This document shows, one piece after another, positions 57,649 through 64,000 of a stretch of 64,000 nucleotides of DNA. A program made the position numbers and the translations under genes. Below the pieces are notes generated by a model. That model made no database searches. It saw only the letters and a list, made by a program, of their open reading frames with translations, and was not told the origin of the DNA. Numbering within the stretch: the stretch's first letter is position 1; each line of letters begins with the position of its first letter. This DNA comes from JBCCFK01 sp965262315 (GTDB lineage Bacteria; Actinomycetota; Acidimicrobiia; Acidimicrobiales; UBA8592), in assembly GCA_965262315.1 (NCBI GenBank), contig CBDHFJ010000137.1, positions 7,375-71,374 on the forward strand. The letters run 5' to 3'.

Positions 57649-57882
57649 CGAGTTCACGAACTGGTTGGTCGCCGTATCGCGCTCCAGCACGAAGTACTGG
57701 CGGCACGGGCGGCAATACCAGGTCTCGCGCAGCAGGCCCGCCGGGTTGCGCTCCATGTAGAGGTGCTCCCGCCATTCCTCGGGCGTGGCGGTGTTGGGGT
57801 CGGGGCGGGGGCCGGCCTCGCCGACGTAGCGCATGTCGGCGGCGTTGCGGGGACCGCAATGAGGACAGGGAACAAGCAGCAT
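57613..57882 (-). CDS. soxD: Sarcosine oxidase delta subunit
   Basis: 89 residues. The zinc site is formed by PCPHCG near the N-terminus and WYCRPCRQYF near residue 55, giving Cys-x2-Cys pairs as in known delta subunits. EEWREHLYMERNPAGLLRE is the family core. The protein stabilises the alpha/beta heterotetramer. Order in the operon is soxB-soxD-soxA-soxG, the standard one. The 17 bases between soxB and soxD contain a GAGGAGAC ribosome-binding site. Confidence 0.92.
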   Translation of the reverse strand: MLLVPCPHCGPRNAADMRYVGEAGPRPDPNTATPEEWREHLYMERNPAGLLRETWYCRPCRQYFVLERDTATNQFVNSPTGVTKLGGKA

Positions 57883-57899
57883 CGTCGTCTCCTCTCGAC

Positions 57900-59258
57900 T
57901 CAGTGCCCGACCGCCGCGGCGCCCTTTTCGCCCACCAGGTCACCGGAGGCGAATCGGGAGAGCGCGAAGGGCTCGATCAGCTCGGGGGTGCGGCCGGTGG
58001 CAACGGCTTCGGCCATCTGCTCGCCACTGACGGGGCCTGCCTTGAAGCCGTAGGTGCCCCAGCCCACGTCGCACAGGAAGCCGTCGACCGGCGTGAAGCC
58101 CATGACCGGCGAGTAGTCGGGCGTCATGTCGCACAGGCCCGACCACTGGCGCAGCAGTCGCATGCGGGAGATGCCGGGCATGAGCTCGAGCACGTGGCCG
58201 GCGAGCTCCTCGGTGAACTCGAGCGAGCCTCGGATGTTGTAGGTGTTGAACGGGTCGACCGAGGCGCCGAAGACCAGCTCGCCTCGGTCGGTCTGGCTCA
58301 CATACACGTGCAGCGAACCCGAGACCACGACCGTCGGCAGGAAGACCTTGACCGGCTCGGTGACCGCGGCCTGCAACGGGCGAGTGGAGATGGGCAGGCC
58401 GACGCCGGCCATGTCGGAGATGAGGGTGGCCCAACCGGCCGTGCAGTTGACGACGATCGGGGCGCTGATGTCCCCCCGGCTCGTGCGGACGCCGGTGACC
58501 TTGCCACCCGGGCCCTTGCCGTCGGGGCCCTCGCCACCCTCGACGAGGATGTCGAGGACCTCGGTCTTCTGGTGCAGCTCGACGCCTCGGTGGTCGGCGG
58601 CGCGGGCGTATCCCCAGACGACGGCGTCGTGGCGGATGATGCCCCCGGGCGGGTGGTACAGCGCACCCTGGATCGGGTAGCGGGCGTGCTCGGAGACGTC
58701 GAGGCTGGGTGCCAGCTTCTTCACCTCGTCGGGGCCGATGACGCTGGAGTCGATGTCCTGCAGCTTGTTCACCTCGGCCCGCCACCGCATGGTCCGCAGG
58801 GCCGAGTCGGTGTGGGCCAGCGTCATGTGGCCGCGCTTGGAGAACATCACGTTGATGTTCAGATCGACCGCCATGGTGTTGTAGAGGTCGAGCGACCGGT
58901 CGTAGAACGCCACACCCTCGGGCGTCAGGTAGTTGGACCGCACGATCGCGGTGTTGCGGCCCGACCCCCCGCTGCCCAGATACGCCTTGTCCAACACCGC
59001 GACGTTGGTGATGCCGTGGTTGGTGGCCAGGTAGTAGGCGCACGCCAGGCCGTGGACACCGCCACCGATGATGACGACGTCGTAGGACTTCCGCAGCGGG
59101 ACGTCACGCCACACCCGAGGCCAGGTCTGGTTCCGAGCACCCTTGGCCAACAGACCGGCCGCCGAGTAGCGAGGCGGCTTCGACGGCTTGGTGTCGTCGG
59201 CGGTCGGCGCCCCCAGCCGGGAGAGCGCCGCCGACGAGAGAGACCGCAACAGTGACAT
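57900..59258 (-). CDS. soxB: Sarcosine oxidase beta subunit
   Basis: 452 residues, slightly long owing to an N-terminal extension. The FAD motif is VVIIGGGVHGLACAYYLA, the covalent-FMN/FAD site neighbourhood includes SGGSGRNTAIVRSNYLTPEG, and the C-terminal substrate region WSGLCDMTPDYSPVMG and WGTYGFKAGPVSGEQMA matches beta subunits. This subunit oxidises sarcosine to glycine and formaldehyde-level carbon. It is the first gene of the operon; the promoter is likely in the 100 bases to the LLM gene upstream, or the operon may start there. Confidence 0.93.
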   Translation of the reverse strand: MSLLRSLSSAALSRLGAPTADDTKPSKPPRYSAAGLLAKGARNQTWPRVWRDVPLRKSYDVVIIGGGVHGLACAYYLATNHGITNVAVLDKAYLGSGGSGRNTAIVRSNYLTPEGVAFYDRSLDLYNTMAVDLNINVMFSKRGHMTLAHTDSALRTMRWRAEVNKLQDIDSSVIGPDEVKKLAPSLDVSEHARYPIQGALYHPPGGIIRHDAVVWGYARAADHRGVELHQKTEVLDILVEGGEGPDGKGPGGKVTGVRTSRGDISAPIVVNCTAGWATLISDMAGVGLPISTRPLQAAVTEPVKVFLPTVVVSGSLHVYVSQTDRGELVFGASVDPFNTYNIRGSLEFTEELAGHVLELMPGISRMRLLRQWSGLCDMTPDYSPVMGFTPVDGFLCDVGWGTYGFKAGPVSGEQMAEAVATGRTPELIEPFALSRFASGDLVGEKGAAAVGH

Positions 59259-59359
59259 TCGGTCACCCTACGCCCGCGCCGGCAGGCGGGGCAGCAGCAG
59301 CGGCGATGACGGATTGCCACGCGAATCATGGCGCCCGCGCATGACGGTCGCCGCCGGTT

Positions 59360-60415
59360 TCACCACGTGGAAACGGTGGGGAGGACCTCGGCGCCGGCGA
59401 GCTCGATCGACTCGTAGAGCTCGGCGTCGGGGAGGCCGCCGAGATCCATCATCAGGATCTGGGTGTCGAGCTGGAGCATCTCCGCGACCACCCCCATGCG
59501 GTCGATCGTCTCCTCCGGCGAGCCGCAGATGGCGATCGTCGACGTCATGGCGTCGAAGTCGATCTGGCCCAGGCCTCGACCCTCGGTGCCGGCGCGCCGA
59601 GCCGACTGGACGATCCACTCGTTGACCGCAGACATGTAGGCGACGTACCGGGGTGCCCAACGGTCCCGGGCGGCCTGGCTCGAGGGGGCGACGTGGAAGT
59701 GACTGCAACAGCCGATGCGACGGTCGGCGGGGTCGCGGCCGGCCGCCTCCCACCCCTCGATGTAGCGCTCGACGACCGGCACGAACATCTCCCAGGTGCC
59801 CACGACCGTCGGAAGCATCAGCCAGGCACCGATCTCGATCGCGAGGTCGACGGTGTCGGGTGACCAGCCCCCGCCGATCCAGACGGGCGGCCGGGGCTTC
59901 TGGGTGGGTCGGGGGTAGACCTGCACATCGGTGAGATCGGCGCGAAACTCGCCCGACCAGTCGATGGGCTCCTCGGCCCGCCACAGCTGGTCGATCAGGC
60001 GGACGTTCTCGCCGAACCGGGCCTGAGCCTCGGATGCGTCCTGGCCGAAGAACGTGTACACGTCGGGGTAGATCGACCCCCGCCCGAAACACGGCTCGAC
60101 CCGACCCTCCGACAGCGCATCGATCGTGGCGTAGTCCTCGGCCACTCGGACCGGATCCAACGTTCCTGCGAGCGCCACCCCGTTGGAGAGGCGAATGGTC
60201 GAGGTCCGCTCGGCGATGGCCGCGAGCACCACGGTGGGCGACGACAGGATGTACTCGCTGAAGTGGTGCTCGCCGAGATGGATCGAGGTGAACCCGGCAG
60301 CCTCGGCTGCCACCGCCTGCTCGACGATGCTGCGGTGGCGCTCGGCCTCCGTTCGTCGCATCCCGGTCTCGGGGTCGGTGACCCAGTCGCCCAACGTCAG
60401 CATCCCGATCTCCAT
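59360..60415 (-). CDS. LLM class flavin-dependent oxidoreductase
   Basis: 351 residues. EIGMLTLGDWV opens the barrel, EAAGFTSIHLGEHHFSEYILSSP is the E-H-H motif found in FMN-type alkanal monooxygenase-like proteins, and IRLSNGVALAGTLDPVRVAEDYATIDALSEGRV is the standard third segment. PPVWIGGGWSPDTVDLA is the phosphate-binding strand. The EHH motif and length point to FMN-dependent monooxygenase type rather than F420. It is 101 bases upstream of soxB on the same strand and divergent from the trans-sulfuration gene. Substrate unknown. Confidence 0.88.
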   Translation of the reverse strand: MEIGMLTLGDWVTDPETGMRRTEAERHRSIVEQAVAAEAAGFTSIHLGEHHFSEYILSSPTVVLAAIAERTSTIRLSNGVALAGTLDPVRVAEDYATIDALSEGRVEPCFGRGSIYPDVYTFFGQDASEAQARFGENVRLIDQLWRAEEPIDWSGEFRADLTDVQVYPRPTQKPRPPVWIGGGWSPDTVDLAIEIGAWLMLPTVVGTWEMFVPVVERYIEGWEAAGRDPADRRIGCCSHFHVAPSSQAARDRWAPRYVAYMSAVNEWIVQSARRAGTEGRGLGQIDFDAMTSTIAICGSPEETIDRMGVVAEMLQLDTQILMMDLGGLPDAELYESIELAGAEVLPTVSTW

Positions 60416-60487
60416 GGGGCCGATTCGACCACGCGCGGCGCCCGAATCGCCAGCGGGCTCGACCGGGGCCGGCAGTAGCCTCGCACC

Positions 60488-61600
60488 ATGATCGAACGAG
60501 ATGACGTGAGCCTGGAGTCCTGGGTGGTGGCCGGTGGCCGCCCGCACGAGCCCGGTCAGCCGCTCAACGAGCCGATCGTGGCCGCGTCGAACTACGTCAT
60601 CGGTGGCCACCATCTGTACTCCCGGGACACTCCGGGCACCCCCACGATCAACGCGCTGGAGGACCTGATCGGCGGGATGGAGCGCGGGACCTGCATCGCC
60701 TTCTCGACAGGGATGGCGGCGGTGGCGGCGCTGTTCGACCTGCTCCCGGTCGGCGCCGACGTGGCGATCCCGGACGACTGCTACCAGGGCGTCACCTCGC
60801 TGGCCGCTGATGGTGCGGCACGTGGCCGGTGGACGGTTCGCCAGATCCCGCTCCGGGACGGCCAGGCATGGACCGATGCGGCCGCGTCGTGCGACCTGGT
60901 GTGGCTGGAGTCGCCGTCCAATCCACTCCTCGGCGTCGCCGACCTGGACTCCATCTGCGCGGCGCCCCGCAAGCCGGGCGGCATCATCGGCGTGGACAAC
61001 ACCTTTGCCACCCCGTTCAACCAGCGCCCGTTGGAGCTCGGCGCAGACGTGGTGATGCACTCGGTGACCAAGTTCATCGGCGGGCACTCCGACCTGCTCG
61101 CCGGGGCGCTCGTCGCCACCGACGAGGAACTGTTGACGAGGCTGCACCGATCCCGCGTCGTCACCGGCGCCATGCCGGGCGCGCTGGAGTGCTTCCTCGC
61201 CACGCGCGGGGCCCGGACTCTCGGCGTCCGACTGGAACGATCACAGGTGACGGCGATGGAGCTCGCCGAACGCCTCGAAGCATCGCCGCATGTCGACGTG
61301 GTCCGCTATCCGGGACTGCCGTCGCACCCCGACCACGAGGTGGCCGCGCGCGTCCTCGACGGTTTCGGAGCCATGGTGTCCTTCGACGTGGCGGGGAGCG
61401 CCGCCGACGCCGACGCCGTCCTCGCCCGGCTGCGCCTCATCACCCACGCGACCTCGCTCGGCGGTGTGGAGTCCACCATCGAACGTCGGGCCGTCCTGCA
61501 GGGCCAGGAACACCTGCCACCCACCCTGTTGCGACTGAGCGTCGGCTGCGAGGACGTCGACGACCTGTGGTCGGATCTGCGCCAGGCGTTCGCCGGCTGA
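60488..61600 (+). CDS. Trans-sulfuration PLP enzyme (cystathionine gamma-synthase/lyase family)
   Basis: 370 residues. The pyridoxal lysine is Lys195 in VMHSVTKFIGGHSDLLAG. FSTGMAAVAALFDLL is the phosphate-binding segment, VWLESPSNPLLGVAD and GVDNTFATPFNQRPL contain the Asp that pairs with the pyridine ring. THATSLGGVESTIERR is the substrate-binding Ser-Leu-Gly-Gly region. Such enzymes make or cleave cystathionine or methionine; the exact reaction is not deducible. The divergent gap to the LLM gene is 72 bases. Confidence 0.9.
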   Translation: MIERDDVSLESWVVAGGRPHEPGQPLNEPIVAASNYVIGGHHLYSRDTPGTPTINALEDLIGGMERGTCIAFSTGMAAVAALFDLLPVGADVAIPDDCYQGVTSLAADGAARGRWTVRQIPLRDGQAWTDAAASCDLVWLESPSNPLLGVADLDSICAAPRKPGGIIGVDNTFATPFNQRPLELGADVVMHSVTKFIGGHSDLLAGALVATDEELLTRLHRSRVVTGAMPGALECFLATRGARTLGVRLERSQVTAMELAERLEASPHVDVVRYPGLPSHPDHEVAARVLDGFGAMVSFDVAGSAADADAVLARLRLITHATSLGGVESTIERRAVLQGQEHLPPTLLRLSVGCEDVDDLWSDLRQAFAG

Positions 61601-61639
61601 CCAGACCGTGGGCCCTTGTGGCTCGGGTCGATCTGTGAG

Positions 61640-62624
61640 ATGACGGGGGGCGTGTTGATCCTCCGATTCGATTTTCGGCTGGGCGAGGACGCGCCCACCA
61701 CCCGCTCCGATCTGTTCGGTGCCGCGCTGGACATGACCGAGTGGGCCGAGCATCGCGGCGCGCTCACGGTGATCTTCAACGAGCATCACGGCTCGCCGGA
61801 CGGCTACCTGCCATCGCCGCTGGTCCTGGCCTCGGCAGCCGCGGCGAGGACCAGCAACGTGCCGATCTCGGTCGCGGCGCTGCTCCTGCTCATGTATGAC
61901 CCCGTGAAGTTGGCCGAGGACATGATCACGCTCGATCACCTGTCGGAGGGTCGCGTCAGCTACACCATCGGCCTCGGCTACCGGCCGACCGAGTACGCCA
62001 TGTTCGGTGTCGACCCCTCGACCAGAGGCGACGAGATCGAGGAGCGCATCGACGTGCTCAAGCGGGCGCTCACGGGCGAGCGCTTCGAGTGGAATGGGCG
62101 CACGATCCAGGTGACCCCGGAGCCCTTCACCCCGGGCGGGCCCGTCCTGGCCTATGGCGGCGGGGTCGCCGGCGGCGGCTCGGCGCGCGGCGCGCCAGGG
62201 CATGATGCTGGTGGCGGCGACGTCGGACGAGTCACTGGCGGATGTGTACGACGCCGAAGCGATCCGCGTGGGCAATCAACCGGGCATGGCGATCGTCCCG
62301 GGCGATGGTCCGACCACGGTCTTCGTCGCCGAGGACGTCGATGCCGGCTGGGACGCGTTCGGCGACTACATGCTCCACGATGCCCGCATGTACGCCGACT
62401 GGATGGGTGCCGAGACCCGGGCCGCCAGCTACTCGGGCGCCGAGACGGTCGAGGAGCTCCGCGGGGAGCGCGGGACGTACCAGGTGCTCGATCCGGACGG
62501 GGCCGTGGCCCTGATCCGCGAGCGCGGGGTCCTGTCGTTGCAGCCGCTCTGCGGCGGGATGCCGCCGGACCTGGCCTGGCACTCCCTTCGCCTGATCGAG
62601 CACGAGGTGCTCCCCCGCGTCTGA
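61640..62624 (+). CDS. LLM class oxidoreductase (frameshifted as given)
   Basis: The first part, from the ATG at 61640 (or GTG at 61652), contains LTVIFNEHHGSPDGYLPSP and LSEGRVSYTIGLGYRP, the LLM signature. At the glycine-rich phosphate strand the frame is lost: it reads LAYGGG then nonsense. One base over, the expected text resumes as SPAAARRAARQGMMLVAAT and runs to a stop at 62624. Removing one G from the GGGG at about 62160-62163 joins them as GGGSPAAARRAA. The intact protein would have about 328 residues. Flavin- or F420-dependent, substrate unknown. Confidence 0.78.
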
Positions 62625-62783
62625 GTGGGCGCGGCCACCCTGCGAGCACACGCCGGCACGGCGCGCAGCCTCGCTCTCGACCGGCCATGGGTCACGAATC
62701 CCGCCACGGATGACCGGACGCGCCGGGGCACGTACGCTGACCCTCGCCGGGTTCACCCGGCATACGGGCGAATCGAGGAACCG

Positions 62784-63659
62784 ATGACCGAGGCGCTTCG
62801 CCGGGCGGCGACCAACGAGGAGCTGAACAAGCTCCACTACGACGAGCGATACCGAGTCACCGACGCGGACCAGCTCGTCGAGACCGTCGAGCAGATGCCC
62901 GGATGGCTGGACGGACAGGTCAGCACCCACAACTCCTGGCGGAGCTTCTATCACGGTGGCCTGGCGGCTCGGCTGAAGGGCACTCGGGTGCTGGAGCTCG
63001 GCGCCGGCGACGGCTTGAACGCGCTCGTCATGGCGTCGCTCGGGGCTGACGTGGTCGCCACCGACATCTCGGAGATGACGCCGAAGCTGGTCCATGCAGC
63101 CCGCGAGAAGCTCGACCTGGCCGGTTCGATCGAGGGCTTCGGAGGACCCATTGCCGACTGGGCCGAGATGATCGAGCCGCGCAGTTTCGACTTCGTGGTC
63201 GGCAAGGCGATCCTGCACCACCTGACCCACGAGGAGGAACGCGAGTTCCTCGCCTTCGTGGCCGACGCCATGAAACCGGGCGGCGAGGGCCGGTTCAGCG
63301 AGCCCGCCGTGAACTCGAAGACCCTGGACGCCATCCGGTGGGCCGTGCCGGTCCCTGGCCGGCCGTCGAAGTTCCAGCGAGCAAAGTTCGCCGAGTACCG
63401 AGCCGCCGACCCGCACCCGATTCGGGACAACTCGTCGGCCCATTTCACCCGGAGTTGTGGCGAGTTCTTCGACCACGTCGAGTGTGTGCCCCTGGGTGCG
63501 ATCGAACGGTTCAACCGCCTGTTCCCCAAGGCCGGCTTCAACCACGCCTTCCGCCGGCGCGCCTTCTGGGTGGAGGACCGGATCCCTCGGCGCCTGCAGC
63601 TGCCGTTCGCGCGGACGCAGGTCATCCTGGTGGCCGGGCCGCGCCACGCCGGCGACTGA
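62784..63659 (+). CDS. Class I SAM-dependent methyltransferase
   Basis: 291 residues. Motif I is TRVLELGAGDGLNALVMASLG, the acidic residue of motif II is VVATDISEMTP, and the post-II region DFVVGKAILHHLTHEEERE matches methyltransferase type 11/12 members. EALRRAATNEELNKLHYDERYR at the start and a long C-terminal helix region frame the core. The ATG at 62784 follows GAGGAACCG. Its N-terminus with LHYDERYR is seen in small-molecule or quinone-type methyltransferases of actinobacteria. Substrate unknown. Confidence 0.83.
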   Translation: MTEALRRAATNEELNKLHYDERYRVTDADQLVETVEQMPGWLDGQVSTHNSWRSFYHGGLAARLKGTRVLELGAGDGLNALVMASLGADVVATDISEMTPKLVHAAREKLDLAGSIEGFGGPIADWAEMIEPRSFDFVVGKAILHHLTHEEEREFLAFVADAMKPGGEGRFSEPAVNSKTLDAIRWAVPVPGRPSKFQRAKFAEYRAADPHPIRDNSSAHFTRSCGEFFDHVECVPLGAIERFNRLFPKAGFNHAFRRRAFWVEDRIPRRLQLPFARTQVILVAGPRHAGD

Positions 63660-63671
63660 CGCCCCGCCTTC

Positions 63672-64000
63672 TCAGCCGACCTCGCGGAGGGCTGCCGCCA
63701 GCGGTGCTCTGGCGACCATCGAACCCTCGATGCTCAGATGTGTACCGTCGCGGAAGAGCCACTGGTCGTCTCGGAGCGTCCGACAGGGCGCGTCGGGACA
63801 GACGGCGTCCCAGAGGTCGACGGTGACGACGGCCTCCCGTTCGGCGGCGACCGCCTGCTCGAAGTCCCGCACGATCTGGGCCACGTCCGCATAGGTCTCG
63901 CCGACGTCGGCGGCACACGAGTCCTGGTCCACCAGGTACCGCACGGCCGCACACTCCTCGGGATCCCAGCCGGGCGCCTTCGGGACCGGGTGCACGATCA
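63672..64000 (-). CDS. SGNH-domain protein, C-terminal end (acyltransferase-linked type)
   Basis: The frame is open to the window edge, so the 5' end is missing; about 109 residues remain. QWLFRDGTHLSIEGSMVAR is the SGNH block V with its catalytic Asp-x-x-His, typical of the C-terminal SGNH domain attached to OafA-like acyltransferases. Two cysteines flank it (CPDAPCRTL), a common feature of this subtype. The complete protein probably has many membrane helices before this part. It converges on the methyltransferase gene with 12 bases between stops. Confidence 0.68.
   Translation of the reverse strand, partial: IVHPVPKAPGWDPEECAAVRYLVDQDSCAADVGETYADVAQIVRDFEQAVAAEREAVVTVDLWDAVCPDAPCRTLRDDQWLFRDGTHLSIEGSMVARAPLAAALREVG

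Noticed and set aside
1..64000. CRISPR arrays, rRNA, tRNA, prophage or transposase genes
   Set aside because: No regularly spaced repeats, no tRNA-like CCA/cloverleaf stretches and no integrase or transposase motifs were found on either strand.

Overview
This 64 kb window is one continuous stretch of a high-GC bacterial chromosome. Codon third positions are mostly G or C, GTG starts are frequent, and many genes overlap by 1-8 bases. Three LLM-class (F420/flavin type) oxidoreductases, an F-type gene mix rich in lipoproteins, actinobacterial-style sarcosine oxidase and the absence of any rRNA, tRNA, CRISPR array or recognisable transposase point to core or stable accessory DNA of an actinobacterium. 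An aerobic, possibly marine or wastewater member of Acidimicrobiia is my best guess, but it is an inference.

Layout. 1-4.6 kb: the end of a zinc-type alcohol dehydrogenase, an LLM oxidoreductase, a TauD-like dioxygenase (frameshifted as given) coupled to a sulfotransferase, and an AlkC-like DNA alkylation repair protein. 4.6-18.8 kb: a large respiratory locus of two divergent operons. The leftward operon encodes cytochrome c, a GltD-like FAD/NAD(P)/Fe-S flavoprotein, split cytochrome b (b6 and subunit-IV-like), Rieske protein, a second cytochrome c and HemY-type haem synthesis oxidase. The rightward operon encodes a ba3-type cytochrome oxidase (IIa, II, I), then a remarkable 710-residue fusion (cytochrome b + two [4Fe-4S] + MvhD-like domain + cytochrome c), then copper-delivery and thiol-redox proteins (two SCO-like, PCuAC, a thioredoxin-like protein). 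19-28 kb: lipoproteins, nitroreductase, cytochrome P450 beside a LuxR regulator, an M24 DddP-like metalloprotein, two SRPBCC proteins and an esterase. 28.5-36.2 kb: VOC/WYL pair, phosphotransferase, PhyH-like dioxygenase, a second DddP-like M24 protein, HAD hydrolase and lipoproteins. 36.2-50.1 kb: tandem repeat, class II aldolase-like protein with divergent GlxA/AraC regulator, Baeyer-Villiger-type monooxygenase, a haem-c/copper type II monooxygenase lipoprotein, GNAT-M20-DDAH operon, thioesterase, fused HyuA-HyuB hydantoinase and an MFS transporter. 50.3-64 kb: DUF2797 protein, SDR/TetR divergent pair with clear palindromic operators, the soxBDAG sarcosine oxidase operon, LLM oxidoreductases, a trans-sulfuration enzyme, a methyltransferase and the end of an SGNH protein.

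How it works together. The first third is an electron-transport factory: quinol oxidation by a bc-type complex, an oxygen-reducing ba3 oxidase and its copper/haem supply, with two unusual iron-sulfur modules that could bring NAD(P)H or ferredoxin electrons into the chain. The rest is dominated by oxidation or hydrolysis of small N-methyl, amidino and sulfonium-type metabolites (sarcosine, hydantoins, guanidino compounds, possibly DMSP-like substrates).

Quality caution. Four genes (TauD-like, first SCO-like, SoxG, last LLM) are each broken by one base, two of them clearly in a short G/C homopolymer and one at a GG pair. This pattern looks like residual consensus indels rather than biological decay, but it cannot be decided from this sequence alone. 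Many intergenic gaps hold strong palindromes or short duplications of neighbouring gene ends.
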